Under the pieces are notes generated by a model, which did no database searches, was not told where the DNA came from, and was given only the letters and a program-made list of their open reading frames with translations. From NCBI RefSeq assembly GCF_000282335.1, contig NZ_AKJM01000115.1, positions 1 through 64,000 of the forward strand: 64,000 nt of DNA, written 5' to 3'. The DNA is from Pseudomonas sp. GM48. GTDB lineage: Bacteria > Pseudomonadota > Gammaproteobacteria > Pseudomonadales > Pseudomonadaceae. A program made the translations under genes and the position numbers. This document shows, one piece after another, positions 41,867 through 50,639 of this stretch (positions are counted from its first letter, which is position 1; each line of letters begins with the position of its first letter).

Positions 41867-43462
41867 TTGGCTTTTTGCCATGAACTGAGACGATCCCACT
41901 TGCGATACGCATCGGTCTTGCTGCTCATTTTGCTGTTCAACGGCTGCGCCAGCTACGACGTGCAGCGCGAACCGAGCCAGGCGTTGCCGGCAAGCGCATC
42001 GGCATTCGGCCGTTCGGTCCAGGCCCAGGCCGCGCCTTATGAAGGCAAATCGGGCTTTCGCCTGCTGTCCGACAGCACCGAGGCCTTCACCGCCCGTGCC
42101 GAACTGATTCGCAATGCTCAAAGCAGCCTCGATTTGCAGTACTACATCGTGCATGACGGCATCAGCACGCGCATGCTGGTGGAGGAATTGCTCAAGGCTG
42201 CCGACCGAGGCGTGCGCGTGCGCATTTTGCTCGACGACACCACCAGCGATGGGCTGGACCGCACCATCGCCACCCTCGCGGCGCATCCCCAGATTCAGAT
42301 CCGCGTGTTCAACCCCCTGCATCTGGGCCGCAGCACCGGCGTGACGCGCACCATGGGCCGGCTGTTCAACCTGTCACTGCAACACCGACGCATGCACAAC
42401 AAGTTGTGGCTGGCGGACAACAGCATGGCTATCGTCGGCGGGCGCAATCTGGGGGACGAGTATTTCGACGCCAAGCCCAACATGAATTTCACCGACATCG
42501 ACATGCTCAGCGTCGGCCCGGTCGCCGAGCAACTCGGGCACAGCTTCGACCAGTACTGGAACAGCGCCCTGAGCAAGCCGATCGACGAATTCCTGTCGAG
42601 CAAACCCACCGCCCTGGACCTGGAAAATACCCGCACCCGACTGCAAGAGTCACTGGCGGAATCGCGCAAACAGAATCACGCGCTCTACAAGCACTTGATG
42701 ACCTTCACCACGCATCCGCGCCTGGACATCTGGCGCCGCGAGCTGGTCTGGGCCTGGAACCAGGCATTGTGGGACGCGCCGAGCAAGGTTCTGGCCAAGG
42801 GCGAGCCCGATTCGCAGTTGCTGCTGACCACGCAACTGGCGCCTGAACTCGACAGTGTCCGCAAAGAGCTGATCATGATTTCGGCTTATTTCGTGCCTGG
42901 CCAACCGGGGCTGGTGTACCTGACCGGGCGCGCCGATGCCGGGGTCTCCGTGAGTTTACTGACCAACTCACTGGAAGCCACGGACGTGCCGGCGGTGCAC
43001 GGTGGTTACGCGCCTTACCGCAGGGCGTTGCTGGAACATGGTGTAAAGCTTTATGAATTGCGTCGTCAGCCGGGTGAAGACGGCGACAGCGGTAGCGGGC
43101 CGTATTTGTTTTCCGGCAGTTCCTATCGCGGCTCCGACTCCAGCCTGCACAGTAAGGCGATGATCTTCGACCAGCAGAAATCCTTTATCGGCTCGTTCAA
43201 TTTCGATCCGCGCTCGGTGCTGTGGAACACCGAAGTCGGCGTGCTGGTGGACAGTCCGGAGTTGGCCGCTCGGGTCCGCGAACTGGCGCTGCAGGGTATG
43301 GCGCCGGCCCTGAGTTATCAGGTGGAGCTGGAAAACGGTCAGATCGTCTGGACCACCGAAGACGATGGAAAAATGCACACCCTGACCAAGGAACCGGGCA
43401 GTTTGTGGCGACGCTTCAACGCCTGGCTTAGCAACACGGTTGGGCTGGAGAAGATGCTGTAG
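41867..43462 (+). CDS. Phospholipase D-family lipoprotein
   Basis: Up to 531 residues. Two HKD motifs: HNKLWLADNSMAIVGGRN and LHSKAMIFDQQKSFIGSFNF. The N-terminus has a lipoprotein signal, LRYASVLLLILLFNGCAS, with the lipobox Cys; the true start is not ATG, either TTG 41867 or, more likely for a short signal peptide, TTG 41900. Related to YmdC/ClsC-type cardiolipin synthases and other PLD-like proteins of Pseudomonas; phosphatidyl transfer or hydrolysis in the periplasm is expected, substrate not known. Divergent from the pilin gene. Confidence 0.85.
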   Translation: MAFCHELRRSHLRYASVLLLILLFNGCASYDVQREPSQALPASASAFGRSVQAQAAPYEGKSGFRLLSDSTEAFTARAELIRNAQSSLDLQYYIVHDGISTRMLVEELLKAADRGVRVRILLDDTTSDGLDRTIATLAAHPQIQIRVFNPLHLGRSTGVTRTMGRLFNLSLQHRRMHNKLWLADNSMAIVGGRNLGDEYFDAKPNMNFTDIDMLSVGPVAEQLGHSFDQYWNSALSKPIDEFLSSKPTALDLENTRTRLQESLAESRKQNHALYKHLMTFTTHPRLDIWRRELVWAWNQALWDAPSKVLAKGEPDSQLLLTTQLAPELDSVRKELIMISAYFVPGQPGLVYLTGRADAGVSVSLLTNSLEATDVPAVHGGYAPYRRALLEHGVKLYELRRQPGEDGDSGSGPYLFSGSSYRGSDSSLHSKAMIFDQQKSFIGSFNFDPRSVLWNTEVGVLVDSPELAARVRELALQGMAPALSYQVELENGQIVWTTEDDGKMHTLTKEPGSLWRRFNAWLSNTVGLEKML

Positions 43463-43482
43463 TGACTGAACAGCAAAGCTTT

Positions 43483-43615
43483 TGTGGCGAGGGAGCTTGC
43501 TCCCGCTCGGCTGCAAAGCAGTCGCAATTCAGCTTTCGCGTTTTACCTGAATGAACCATGGCGCCTATTTTGGGGTCGCTTCGCAACCCAACGGGAGCAA
43601 GCTCCCTCGCCACAG
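43483..43615. repeat. REP pair, family 2
   Basis: GTGGCGAGGGAGCTTGCTCC at the left and CGGGAGCAAGCTCCCTCGCC at the right, inverted, with about 90 bases between. A REP type distinct from GTGGGAGCGGGCTTGC. Followed at about 43619 by a C8 tract. Confidence 0.85.
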
Positions 43616-43647
43616 AAAGCCCCCCCCACAGGTTATGTGTTGGCAAT

Positions 43648-44790
43648 TTACGCTGTTTGCACCGCGCCAAACGCCCCTTGCCGCGACACCACAATCAACA
43701 CACCCAAGGCCCCGACCGCCATCAGCAACGGCAACGCATGGCCGCTGATCCACTGACTGCCCGCACCCGCCAGAAGCGGCCCGATCAAGCAACCAATCCC
43801 CCACAGCTGGGCGATGTGCGCGTTGGCCCGCACCAGCGCATCGTCGCGATAACGCTCGCCGATCAGGATCAGTGACAAGGTGAACAATCCGCCGGCACTG
43901 GCGCCGAATAGCACCCACAAAGGCCAGATCAGCAGCGTGTCGATCAGCATCGGGATTGCCAGGCTCGACATCAGCAGGACCACCGCACAACCGGTGAACA
44001 ACGCGCGCCGCGACAAGCGATCGGCCAACGCACCAATCGGCAATTGCAGCACTGCATCGCCGACCACCACCGTACTGACCATCGCCAGGGCGATCTCCGT
44101 AGTGAAACCCTGGCGCAGGCAATAGACCGGCAACAGGGTCAGAATCATCGCCTCGAACGCGGCGAACAACGACACCGCCCAGGCAATCGCCGGCAGGCCA
44201 CGACAGAAAGCGAGCAAATCACTCAGGGTCACGCTGCTGGCCTCGCTGCTCGGCGCACCACTGCGACCCAGCAACAGAAACGGTGCAGCCATCAGCAAAC
44301 CGACGCCGACCCAAAAACCATAATCGTGCTCGGTGCCAAGGAAGCCCAGCAACACCGGCCCTGCCAGCTGACTCAATGCGTAGCTGCTGCCATACAGCGC
44401 CACCAGCCGCCCGCGCCATTGCTCGACCACCAATTGATTGATCCAGCTTTCACCGATGATGAATACAAGGGTCAGGATCACCCCGATCATCAGCCGCAAG
44501 ACCAACCAGACCGGATAACTCGGCAACAGCGCCAGCAAACCGATGGAAACCGCCCCGGCCCACAGGCATAGCCGCATCAGATTGGCCGTGCCGAAACGCG
44601 CCGCCAGATGACTGGAGATCTTCGCCCCCAACAGCACGCCGATGGCCGGCATCGCGGCCATCACACCAATGGCAAACGAGCCGTAACCCCAGCTTTCCAG
44701 GCGAAACGACACCAGCGGCATGCTGACCCCCAGGGCCAGGCCGACACTCAAGACAGATGCCAAAACGGCGAAATAAGTCGCCCAACGCAT
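43648..44790 (-). CDS. MFS transporter (YcaD-like)
   Basis: 380 residues and twelve membrane helices. It has LGVSMPLVSFRLESWGYGSF, the MFS motif-A-like LGAKISSHLAARFGTANLMR between TM2 and TM3, and ADRLSRRALFTGCAVVLLMS after TM8. Similar to YcaD/CsbX-like permeases; the substrate is unknown. No neighbouring catabolic gene points to one. The stop region converges with the PLD gene across the family 2 REP. Confidence 0.87.
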   Translation of the reverse strand: MRWATYFAVLASVLSVGLALGVSMPLVSFRLESWGYGSFAIGVMAAMPAIGVLLGAKISSHLAARFGTANLMRLCLWAGAVSIGLLALLPSYPVWLVLRLMIGVILTLVFIIGESWINQLVVEQWRGRLVALYGSSYALSQLAGPVLLGFLGTEHDYGFWVGVGLLMAAPFLLLGRSGAPSSEASSVTLSDLLAFCRGLPAIAWAVSLFAAFEAMILTLLPVYCLRQGFTTEIALAMVSTVVVGDAVLQLPIGALADRLSRRALFTGCAVVLLMSSLAIPMLIDTLLIWPLWVLFGASAGGLFTLSLILIGERYRDDALVRANAHIAQLWGIGCLIGPLLAGAGSQWISGHALPLLMAVGALGVLIVVSRQGAFGAVQTA

Positions 44791-44839
44791 GTTCCACGCT
44801 CCTGTGGATTGTTATTTCTTTCAGGCCACACAAAACAAA

Positions 44840-44929
44840 TGTGGGAGCGGGCTTGCTCGCGAAGAGGCCATCACATCCAACATCAATGTTGGCTGATACA
44901 CCGCCTTCGCGAGCAAGCCCGCTCCCACA
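44840..44929. repeat. REP pair, family 1
   Basis: TGTGGGAGCGGGCTTGCTCG and inverted GAGCAAGCCCGCTCCCACAA. Between the ALDH stop and the MFS start. Confidence 0.9.
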
Positions 44930-44973
44930 AGGGATCTGCGTCGTTCGGGAGGCCTGCCGCCTCCCTCACGAGC

Positions 44974-46467
44974 TTACAACTTGATCCAGGTCGACTTCAG
45001 CTCGGTGTATTTGTCGAACGCGTGCAGCGACTTGTCGCGACCGTTGCCGGACTGCTTGAAGCCACCGAATGGAGCGGTCATGTCGCCACCGTCGTACTGG
45101 TTAACCCACACGCTACCGGCACGCAGTGCGCGGGCGGTGAGGTGAGCCTTGGAGATGTCGGCAGTCCAGACCGCAGCGGCCAGGCCGTAAGGCGTGTCGT
45201 TGGCGATCGCAATGGCTTCTTCGGCGCTGTCGAATGCGATGACCGACAGTACCGGGCCGAAGATTTCTTCCTGGGCGATTTTCATCGCGTTGCTCACACC
45301 GTCGAAAATCGTCGGTTCAACGTAAGTGCCGCCCGTTTCCTGGAGCGTACGCTTGCCACCGGCCACCAGCTTGGCGCCATCGGCATGACCCGACTCGATG
45401 TAGGACAGCACGGTGTTCATCTGCTGGGTATCGACCAGCGCACCAACGTTGGTCGCCGGATCCAGCGGGTTGCCCGGCTTCCAGGTTTTCAGTGCCTCGA
45501 TCACCAGCGGCAGGAATTTGTCCTTGATCGAACGCTCCACCAGCAGGCGTGAACCGGCGGTGCAAACCTCGCCCTGGTTGAAGGCGATGGCACCGGCAGC
45601 CGCTTCGGCAGCGTCCTGCAGGTTCGGCGCATCGGCGAACACGATGTTCGGGCTCTTGCCGCCAGCTTCAAGCCAGACGCGCTTCATGTTCGATTCGCCG
45701 GAATAGATCAGCAGTTGCTTGGCGATCTTGGTCGAACCGGTGAACACCAGCGTATCGACATCGTTGTGCAGGGCCAGGGCCTTGCCAACGGTGTGGCCAT
45801 AGCCCGGCAGCACGTTGAGCACGCCTTTCGGAATGCCGGCTTCGACGGCCAATTCAGCAATGCGGATGGCGGTCAGCGGCGATTTTTCCGACGGCTTGAG
45901 GATGACCGAGTTACCGGTAGACAGCGCTGGGCCCAGTTTCCAGCACGCCATCATCAGCGGGAAGTTCCACGGCACGATGGCGCCAACCACGCCCACCGGC
46001 TCACGGGTCACCAGACCCAACTGATCATGCGGGGTGGCGGCTACTTCGTCGTAGATCTTGTCGATGGCTTCGCCGCTCCAGCTCAGGGCTTGCGCCGCGC
46101 CGGGAACGTCGATGTACAGGGAGTCGCTGATCGGCTTGCCCATGTCGAGGGTTTCAAGCAGGGCCAGCTCTTCGGCGTGCTGTTTCAGCAGGCCGGCGAA
46201 ACGGATCATGGTGGCTTTGCGTTTGGTCGGCGCCAGGCGCGACCAGACACCGGAATTGAAGGTGGCGCGAGCGTTTTCCACGGCGCGCTGGGCATCGGCG
46301 GCGTCACAGCTGGCAATCTTGCCCAGCAGACGGCCATCGACCGGGCTGATGCACTCGAAGGTCTCGCCGGAGACGGCGTCGGTGTATTCACCATTGATGT
46401 AGGCGCGGCCTTCGATTTTCAGGTCGCGGGCACGTTGTTCCCAGTCGGCACGGGTCAGGGTGGTCAT
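44974..46467 (-). CDS. kauB: Aldehyde dehydrogenase, KauB/PuuC type
   Basis: 497 residues. ALDH motifs: EPVGVVGAIVPWNFPLMMAC, STGNSVILKPSEKSPLTAIR, VFTGSTKIAKQLL (NAD fold), catalytic Glu in VWLEAGGKSPNIVF and catalytic Cys in GEVCTAGSRLLVERS, and QEEIFGPVLSVIAF. The closest group oxidises 4-guanidinobutyraldehyde and gamma-glutamyl-aminobutyraldehyde (KauB of P. aeruginosa, near this locus), in arginine and polyamine breakdown. Probably co-regulated with pauR targets. The cupin gene diverges from it. Confidence 0.87.
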   Translation of the reverse strand: MTTLTRADWEQRARDLKIEGRAYINGEYTDAVSGETFECISPVDGRLLGKIASCDAADAQRAVENARATFNSGVWSRLAPTKRKATMIRFAGLLKQHAEELALLETLDMGKPISDSLYIDVPGAAQALSWSGEAIDKIYDEVAATPHDQLGLVTREPVGVVGAIVPWNFPLMMACWKLGPALSTGNSVILKPSEKSPLTAIRIAELAVEAGIPKGVLNVLPGYGHTVGKALALHNDVDTLVFTGSTKIAKQLLIYSGESNMKRVWLEAGGKSPNIVFADAPNLQDAAEAAAGAIAFNQGEVCTAGSRLLVERSIKDKFLPLVIEALKTWKPGNPLDPATNVGALVDTQQMNTVLSYIESGHADGAKLVAGGKRTLQETGGTYVEPTIFDGVSNAMKIAQEEIFGPVLSVIAFDSAEEAIAIANDTPYGLAAAVWTADISKAHLTARALRAGSVWVNQYDGGDMTAPFGGFKQSGNGRDKSLHAFDKYTELKSTWIKL

Positions 46468-46701
46468 GCGAGTGTCCTCCTCTTATTGATACGACACCCG
46501 CGTTCTTCGCGGGTGCTGTCAGGAATTCTGCCTGGCCAGCCTGCTTTTCGGCCCAAGGCATCTGCCACCCTAAACCAGCCGCCCATGAAGTTTCAATATA
46601 TTTGACATAAGGCCGGCAAACGGCCTTGCGATGTTCATTTTAATAAACATAGACTCTTGGCAAATCAACCACTCGCGCCGTAATCACGGGGGATAACAAC
46701 A

Positions 46702-47064
46702 ATGAACATCCAGAACGTCGTCGACTTCAGCCAAGCCACCACCGCCGCCGAACGCTACCGTCCGGATCCGGCCAAAGTGCTCAAGGGCGACCCTGAGCAA
46801 GCGGTCTACAACCACTACAACAGCCCTTGCGGTCAGTTGAACGCTGGCGTGTGGGAAGGCGCCGTCGGCCAGTGGACGGTGAACTTCACCGAGCACGAAT
46901 ACTGCGAAATCGTGCAGGGTGTTTCCGTGCTGCGTGACCTCGACGGCAATGCCAAGACCCTGCGCGTGGGTGACCGCTTCGTGATTCCGGCAGGCTTTCG
47001 TGGCACCTGGGAAGTGCTGGAGGCGTGCCGCAAGATCTACGTGGCGTTTGAACAGAAGGCTTGA
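46702..47064 (+). CDS. Cupin (DUF861/EutQ-like) protein
   Basis: 120 residues. The cupin fold is indicated by GVWEGAVGQWTVNFTEHEYC (strand and first motif), EIVQGVSVLRDLDGNAKTLR, VGDRFVIPAGFRGTWEVLEA and the ending CRKIYVAFEQKA. Metal-site histidine/glutamate residues are partly present (TEHEYCEI). Members have been tied to ethanolamine and amine metabolism. Divergent from the ALDH gene (234 bp between), so a shared promoter region with the polyamine enzyme is possible. Confidence 0.83.
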   Translation: MNIQNVVDFSQATTAAERYRPDPAKVLKGDPEQAVYNHYNSPCGQLNAGVWEGAVGQWTVNFTEHEYCEIVQGVSVLRDLDGNAKTLRVGDRFVIPAGFRGTWEVLEACRKIYVAFEQKA

Positions 47065-47088
47065 AGACTGCGTTGTCAGGGCTGGCCT

Positions 47089-47183
47089 CTTCGCGAGCAA
47101 GCCCGCTCCCACATTCGAGTTTCGGTGAACACCACATTTGTGTCCGGCGCCAACCAAGTGTGGGAGCGGGCTTGCTCGCGAAG
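47089..47183. repeat. REP pair, family 1
   Basis: CTTCGCGAGCAAGCCCGCTC and inverted TGTGGGAGCGGGCTTGCTCG with about 45 bases between; convergent with the rpmG terminator. Confidence 0.9.
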
Positions 47184-47216
47184 GGGCCCTGACAGACAGC
47201 GCATAACCCACAGACA

Positions 47217-47255
47217 ACAAAAAAGGCCCGTATCTCGCGATACGGGCCTTTTTCG
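47217..47255 (-). terminator. Terminator of rpmB-rpmG
   Basis: GGCCCGTATC-TCGC-GATACGGGCC with flanking A and T runs on both sides; on the minus strand it follows rpmG. The same stem core (CCCGTATC) occurs in the crc terminator. Confidence 0.92.
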
Positions 47256-47272
47256 TAAGAGGGAAAAATCAA

Positions 47273-47428
47273 TTACTTGATTTTGCCTTCCTTGTAGATC
47301 ACGTGCTTGCGAACAACCGGATCATATTTCTTGATCTCGATTTTGTCCGGGGTAGTACGCTTGTTCTTGTCGGTAGTGTAGAAGTGACCAGTACCGGCGC
47401 TCGAAATCAAACGAATCAATTCACGCAT
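47273..47428 (-). CDS. rpmG: 50S ribosomal protein L33
   Basis: 51 residues: MRELIRLISSAGTGHFYTTD, then KNKRTTPDKIEIKKYDPVVR and KHVIYKEGKIK. It lacks the zinc-binding cysteines found in many L33 proteins, so this is the cysteine-free form. It begins 11 bp after rpmB, the universal rpmB-rpmG operon. Confidence 0.97.
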   Translation of the reverse strand: MRELIRLISSAGTGHFYTTDKNKRTTPDKIEIKKYDPVVRKHVIYKEGKIK

Positions 47429-47439
47429 GATTAGCTCCC

Positions 47440-47673
47440 TTAAACCTTGCCATCGCGGCGAAGTTCGGCCAGCACGACAGTGATGCCACGCTTGTCGATG
47501 ATACGCATGCCTTTAGCAGATACGCGCAGACGCACAAAACGTTTCTCTTCTTCAACCCAGAAGCGGTGATGCTGCAGGTTCGGCAGGAAACGACGACGGG
47601 TTTTGTTGTTTGCGTGGGAAATGTTATTCCCGGTTACCGGACCCTTACCGGTAACTTGACATACTCTAGACAT
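47440..47673 (-). CDS. rpmB: 50S ribosomal protein L28
   Basis: 77 residues: MSRVCQVTGKGPVTGNNISH, ANNKTRRRFLPNLQHHRFWV, LRVSAKGMRIIDKRGITVVL. A basic ribosomal protein of the large subunit near the E site, first gene of rpmB-rpmG. A single cysteine near the start is the only remnant of the zinc-knuckle seen in other L28s. Confidence 0.97.
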   Translation of the reverse strand: MSRVCQVTGKGPVTGNNISHANNKTRRRFLPNLQHHRFWVEEEKRFVRLRVSAKGMRIIDKRGITVVLAELRRDGKV

Positions 47674-48119
47674 GCCTCAGCCCTCTAAAACCACATGCCC
47701 AACCCGGCATGGGTTGGCCGCTTAATCTCTCAGTCATTTGGCGCCAGGCGCCGCGTTTCTTTAGAGGTCTTACCGGCTACACCTACAGTGAAGGAACCGG
47801 GCCCCTAGAAAAGAGCGCTGCTTTATACCAGAAAGACTGGAGAGCAACAACATTCAGTGTGCGTAGAATTCACAAAAACCCCGCTTTCCGGGCTCCGAGC
47901 GCCTTGGACAAAGGCTATCGTCAATGGCGACCGCTCGTCGCAGAGAATCGCTCATCGAGCCAACCAGGGGTTTTGCTTAACCGCTGCACAGCAAAATCTG
48001 GCGCCTATAGTCCCCCCAAAATGAAAATGGGGATAGTCATTTACAAAAGAGCCCACTAGGGTAAGCCTTTTCCAGACTGCACTTGCAGATGGGCCTTCGA
48101 TCTGTAAAGGAAGCCGACC
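47674..48119. other. Intergenic region between rpmB and the peptide-binding protein
   Basis: 446 bases holding the rpmB promoter on the minus strand and the promoter of the downstream binding protein. A short hairpin CAACCC-GGCAT-GGGTTG lies near 47700, just upstream of rpmB, and could be part of its leader. A reading frame of 116 codons at 47709-48059 has no recognisable features and is not called. No REP. Confidence 0.55.
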
Positions 48120-49706
48120 ATGCGCCTCGCTGCCCTACCGCTGTTGCTCGCCCCGCTTCTGCTTAGCCCACAGGCCTTTGCTGCCGCCCTGAGCGTCTGC
48201 ACCGAGGCCAGCCCTGAAGGGTTCGACGTGGTGCAGTACAACTCGTTGACCACCACCAACGCCTCGGCCGATGTGCTGATGAACCGCCTGGTGGACTTCG
48301 ACACGGCCAGTGGCAAAGTGGTCGCCAGCCTCGCCGACAGCTGGGAGGTCAGCCCCGACGGCCTGATCTACGTCTTCAAGTTGCACCCGCAGGTGAAATT
48401 CCATAGCACCGAGTATTTCACCCCAACGCGTGACCTGAACGCCGAAGACGTGATTTTCAGCTTCGACCGCATGCTCGACCCGGCCAATGCGTGGCACAAA
48501 GTCGCACAGAGCGGCTTCCCGCATGCGCAATCGATGCAGTTACCTGCACTGATCAAGAAGATCGACGCACTGGACCCGCAAACCGTGCGCTTCGCCCTCG
48601 ACCACCCGGATTCGACCTTCCTGGCGACTCTGAGCATGGGCTTCGCCTCGATCTATTCGGCCGAATACGCCGACAAACTGATGAAAGCCGGCACGCCAGA
48701 AAAGCTCAACAGCCAGCCGATCGGTACAGGGCCGTTCGTATTCACGCGCTTCCAGAAGGATGCTTCGGTTCGCTATAAAGCCAACCCCGACTACTTCGGT
48801 GGCAAACCCTCTGTAGATCCGCTGATCTTCGCCATCACGCCGGATGCCAACGTACGTTTGCAGAAGTTGCGTCGCAATGAATGCCAGATCGCCCTGTCGC
48901 CCAAGCCCCTGGACGTACAGGAAGCGCTGAAAGAGCCGACCCTGAAAGTCGAAAAGACTGACGCGTTCATGACCGCATTCGTCGGCATCAACAGCCAGCA
49001 TCCACCGCTGGACAAACCTGAAGTCCGCCAGGCCATCAACCTCGCCTTCGACAAGAGCCACTATGTCAAAGCCGTATTCGAGGACACCGCCGAGGCGGCC
49101 AATGGTCCTTATCCGCCCAATACCTGGAGCTACGCAAAAAACCTGCCGGGCTACCCTCACGACATCGAGAAGGCCAAAGCCTTGATGGCCAAGGCCGGGC
49201 TCAAGGAAGGCTTTCAGACCACCATCTGGACCCGCCCTTCCGGCAGCCTGCTTAACCCCAACCCAAGCCTTGGCGCTCAACTGCTGCAGTCTGACCTCGC
49301 GGAAATCGGCATTCAGGCCGAAATCCGCGTGATCGAATGGGGCGAGTTGATCCGCCGCGCCAAGGCCGGTGAACACGACTTGCTGTTCATGGGCTGGGCG
49401 GGCGACAACGGCGACCCGGACAACTTCCTCACGCCGCAGTTTTCCTGCGCCGCGGTCAAGTCCGGCACCAACTTCGCCCGCTACTGCAATGCGGACCTGG
49501 ACAAGCTGATCAGCGCCGGCAAGACCACCGGCGAGCAAGGCGTGCGCAGTAAACTTTACGAACAGGCGCAGACGCAGATCCAGCAACAGGCATTGTGGCT
49601 ACCCCTGGCCCACCCGACGGCCTTCGCGCTGACACGCAAGGATGTCGAGGGTTACTCGGTCAGCCCGTTCGGTCGGCAGGACTATTCCAAGGTCAATATC
49701 AAATAA
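48120..49706 (+). CDS. Periplasmic peptide-binding protein (DppA-like, SBP_bac_5)
   Basis: 528 residues. Signal peptide MRLAALPLLLAPLLLSPQAF, cut at AFAAA. The binding domain starts LSVCTEASPEGFDVVQYNSL, then the SBP_bac_5 pattern LADSWEVSPDGLIYVFKLHP and ADVLMNRLVDFD, with the C-terminal WARHAKAGEHDLLFMGWAG-type segment (here GELIRRAKAGEHDLLFMGWA). It resembles the DppA-type dipeptide-binding proteins that deliver peptides to the DppBCDF ABC transporter. No permease gene is in the window. Confidence 0.9.
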   Translation: MRLAALPLLLAPLLLSPQAFAAALSVCTEASPEGFDVVQYNSLTTTNASADVLMNRLVDFDTASGKVVASLADSWEVSPDGLIYVFKLHPQVKFHSTEYFTPTRDLNAEDVIFSFDRMLDPANAWHKVAQSGFPHAQSMQLPALIKKIDALDPQTVRFALDHPDSTFLATLSMGFASIYSAEYADKLMKAGTPEKLNSQPIGTGPFVFTRFQKDASVRYKANPDYFGGKPSVDPLIFAITPDANVRLQKLRRNECQIALSPKPLDVQEALKEPTLKVEKTDAFMTAFVGINSQHPPLDKPEVRQAINLAFDKSHYVKAVFEDTAEAANGPYPPNTWSYAKNLPGYPHDIEKAKALMAKAGLKEGFQTTIWTRPSGSLLNPNPSLGAQLLQSDLAEIGIQAEIRVIEWGELIRRAKAGEHDLLFMGWAGDNGDPDNFLTPQFSCAAVKSGTNFARYCNADLDKLISAGKTTGEQGVRSKLYEQAQTQIQQQALWLPLAHPTAFALTRKDVEGYSVSPFGRQDYSKVNIK

Positions 49707-49725
49707 TCCGCCTCACCACAAAACC

Positions 49726-49813
49726 CTGTGGGAGCGGGCTTGCTCGCGAAAACGGTGTATCAGTCAGCATTGATGGCGACTGACACTCCCTCTTCGCGAG
49801 CAAGCTCCCACAG
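49726..49813. repeat. REP pair, family 1, degenerate right arm
   Basis: CTGTGGGAGCGGGCTTGCTC at the left; the right arm reads TTCGCGAGCAAGCTCCCACA, having lost the CCG of GCCCGC, so the pairing is imperfect. A G8 tract follows at 49813-49820. Confidence 0.85.
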
Positions 49814-49827
49814 GGGGGGGCGCTTCC

Positions 49828-50502
49828 CTACATCCACCCATACTCAGCCATCGACAGCGGGTTTCCATCACCGATGATGAAATGGTCGAGCACCCGCACA
49901 TCAATCAGTTCCAATGCCTTTTGCAGACGTTTGGTCAGCTGTCGGTCGGCCTGGCTGGGGTCGGTGTTACCTGATGGATGGTTATGGCAGAGGATCAATG
50001 CCGCAGCGTTGTTGGCCAACGCCCGTTTGACGACCTGTCGCGGGTGAACACTGGTGTTGTCGATGGAGCCGCGGAACAGTTTCTCAAACGTCAGCACCTG
50101 ATGTTTGGAGTCGAGAAACAGGCAGCCGAAAACCTCATGGGGTTCGTGACGCAGCATCGACTTGAGGTATTCGCGCACCGCTTGCGGGTTTTCCAGCACC
50201 GATCTGTGGCGCAATCGCTCGGCCAGATGCCGCCGGCCCATTTCCAGTACGGCTTGCAACTGTGCGAATTTTGCCGGGCCCAGGCCCAGTTGCTCGCTGA
50301 ATGTCGAAAGGTCAGCCTCCAGCAACGAGCGCAGGCTGCCAAATTCGCCCAGTAGATGCCGCGCCAGATCTACCGCGCTTTTACCGGACACACCGGTTCG
50401 TAAAAATATCGCCAGCAACTCGGCATCGGAAAGACTCGCCGATCCCTGTTCCAGCAGCTTCTCCCGCGGCCGTTCCGCCGCCGGCCAATCACGAATACTC
50501 AT
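49828..50502 (-). CDS. radC: RadC/YeeS-like JAB-domain protein
   Basis: 224 residues. N-terminal helix-hairpin-helix region (DWPAAERPREKLLEQGSASL) and C-terminal JAB metalloprotease-like domain with the metal motif ILCHNHPSGNTDPSQAD and VLDHFIIGDGNPLSMAEYGW. Long called DNA repair protein RadC, but its role in repair is disproved; a role in peptide or DNA metabolism remains open. Divergent from coaBC, with a G8 tract in the region between. Confidence 0.93.
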   Translation of the reverse strand: MSIRDWPAAERPREKLLEQGSASLSDAELLAIFLRTGVSGKSAVDLARHLLGEFGSLRSLLEADLSTFSEQLGLGPAKFAQLQAVLEMGRRHLAERLRHRSVLENPQAVREYLKSMLRHEPHEVFGCLFLDSKHQVLTFEKLFRGSIDNTSVHPRQVVKRALANNAAALILCHNHPSGNTDPSQADRQLTKRLQKALELIDVRVLDHFIIGDGNPLSMAEYGWM

Positions 50503-50639
50503 GGCACCTCCCTGTCTGTGGGCACCGCTGTTCCATAGCGGTCGCTGTGATATCGTAGCCCATCTTTTTTGCGGGCGAATTCACCCTGGGGAGGGGGGGG
50601 TTCGCCACGTATGTCACCCACGAATTGAAAGGCAGGCCT

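Noticed and set aside
47709..48059. A 116-codon frame between rpmB and the peptide-binding protein
   Set aside because: Covers the promoter region of both neighbours, has no ribosome-binding site and no recognisable domain.
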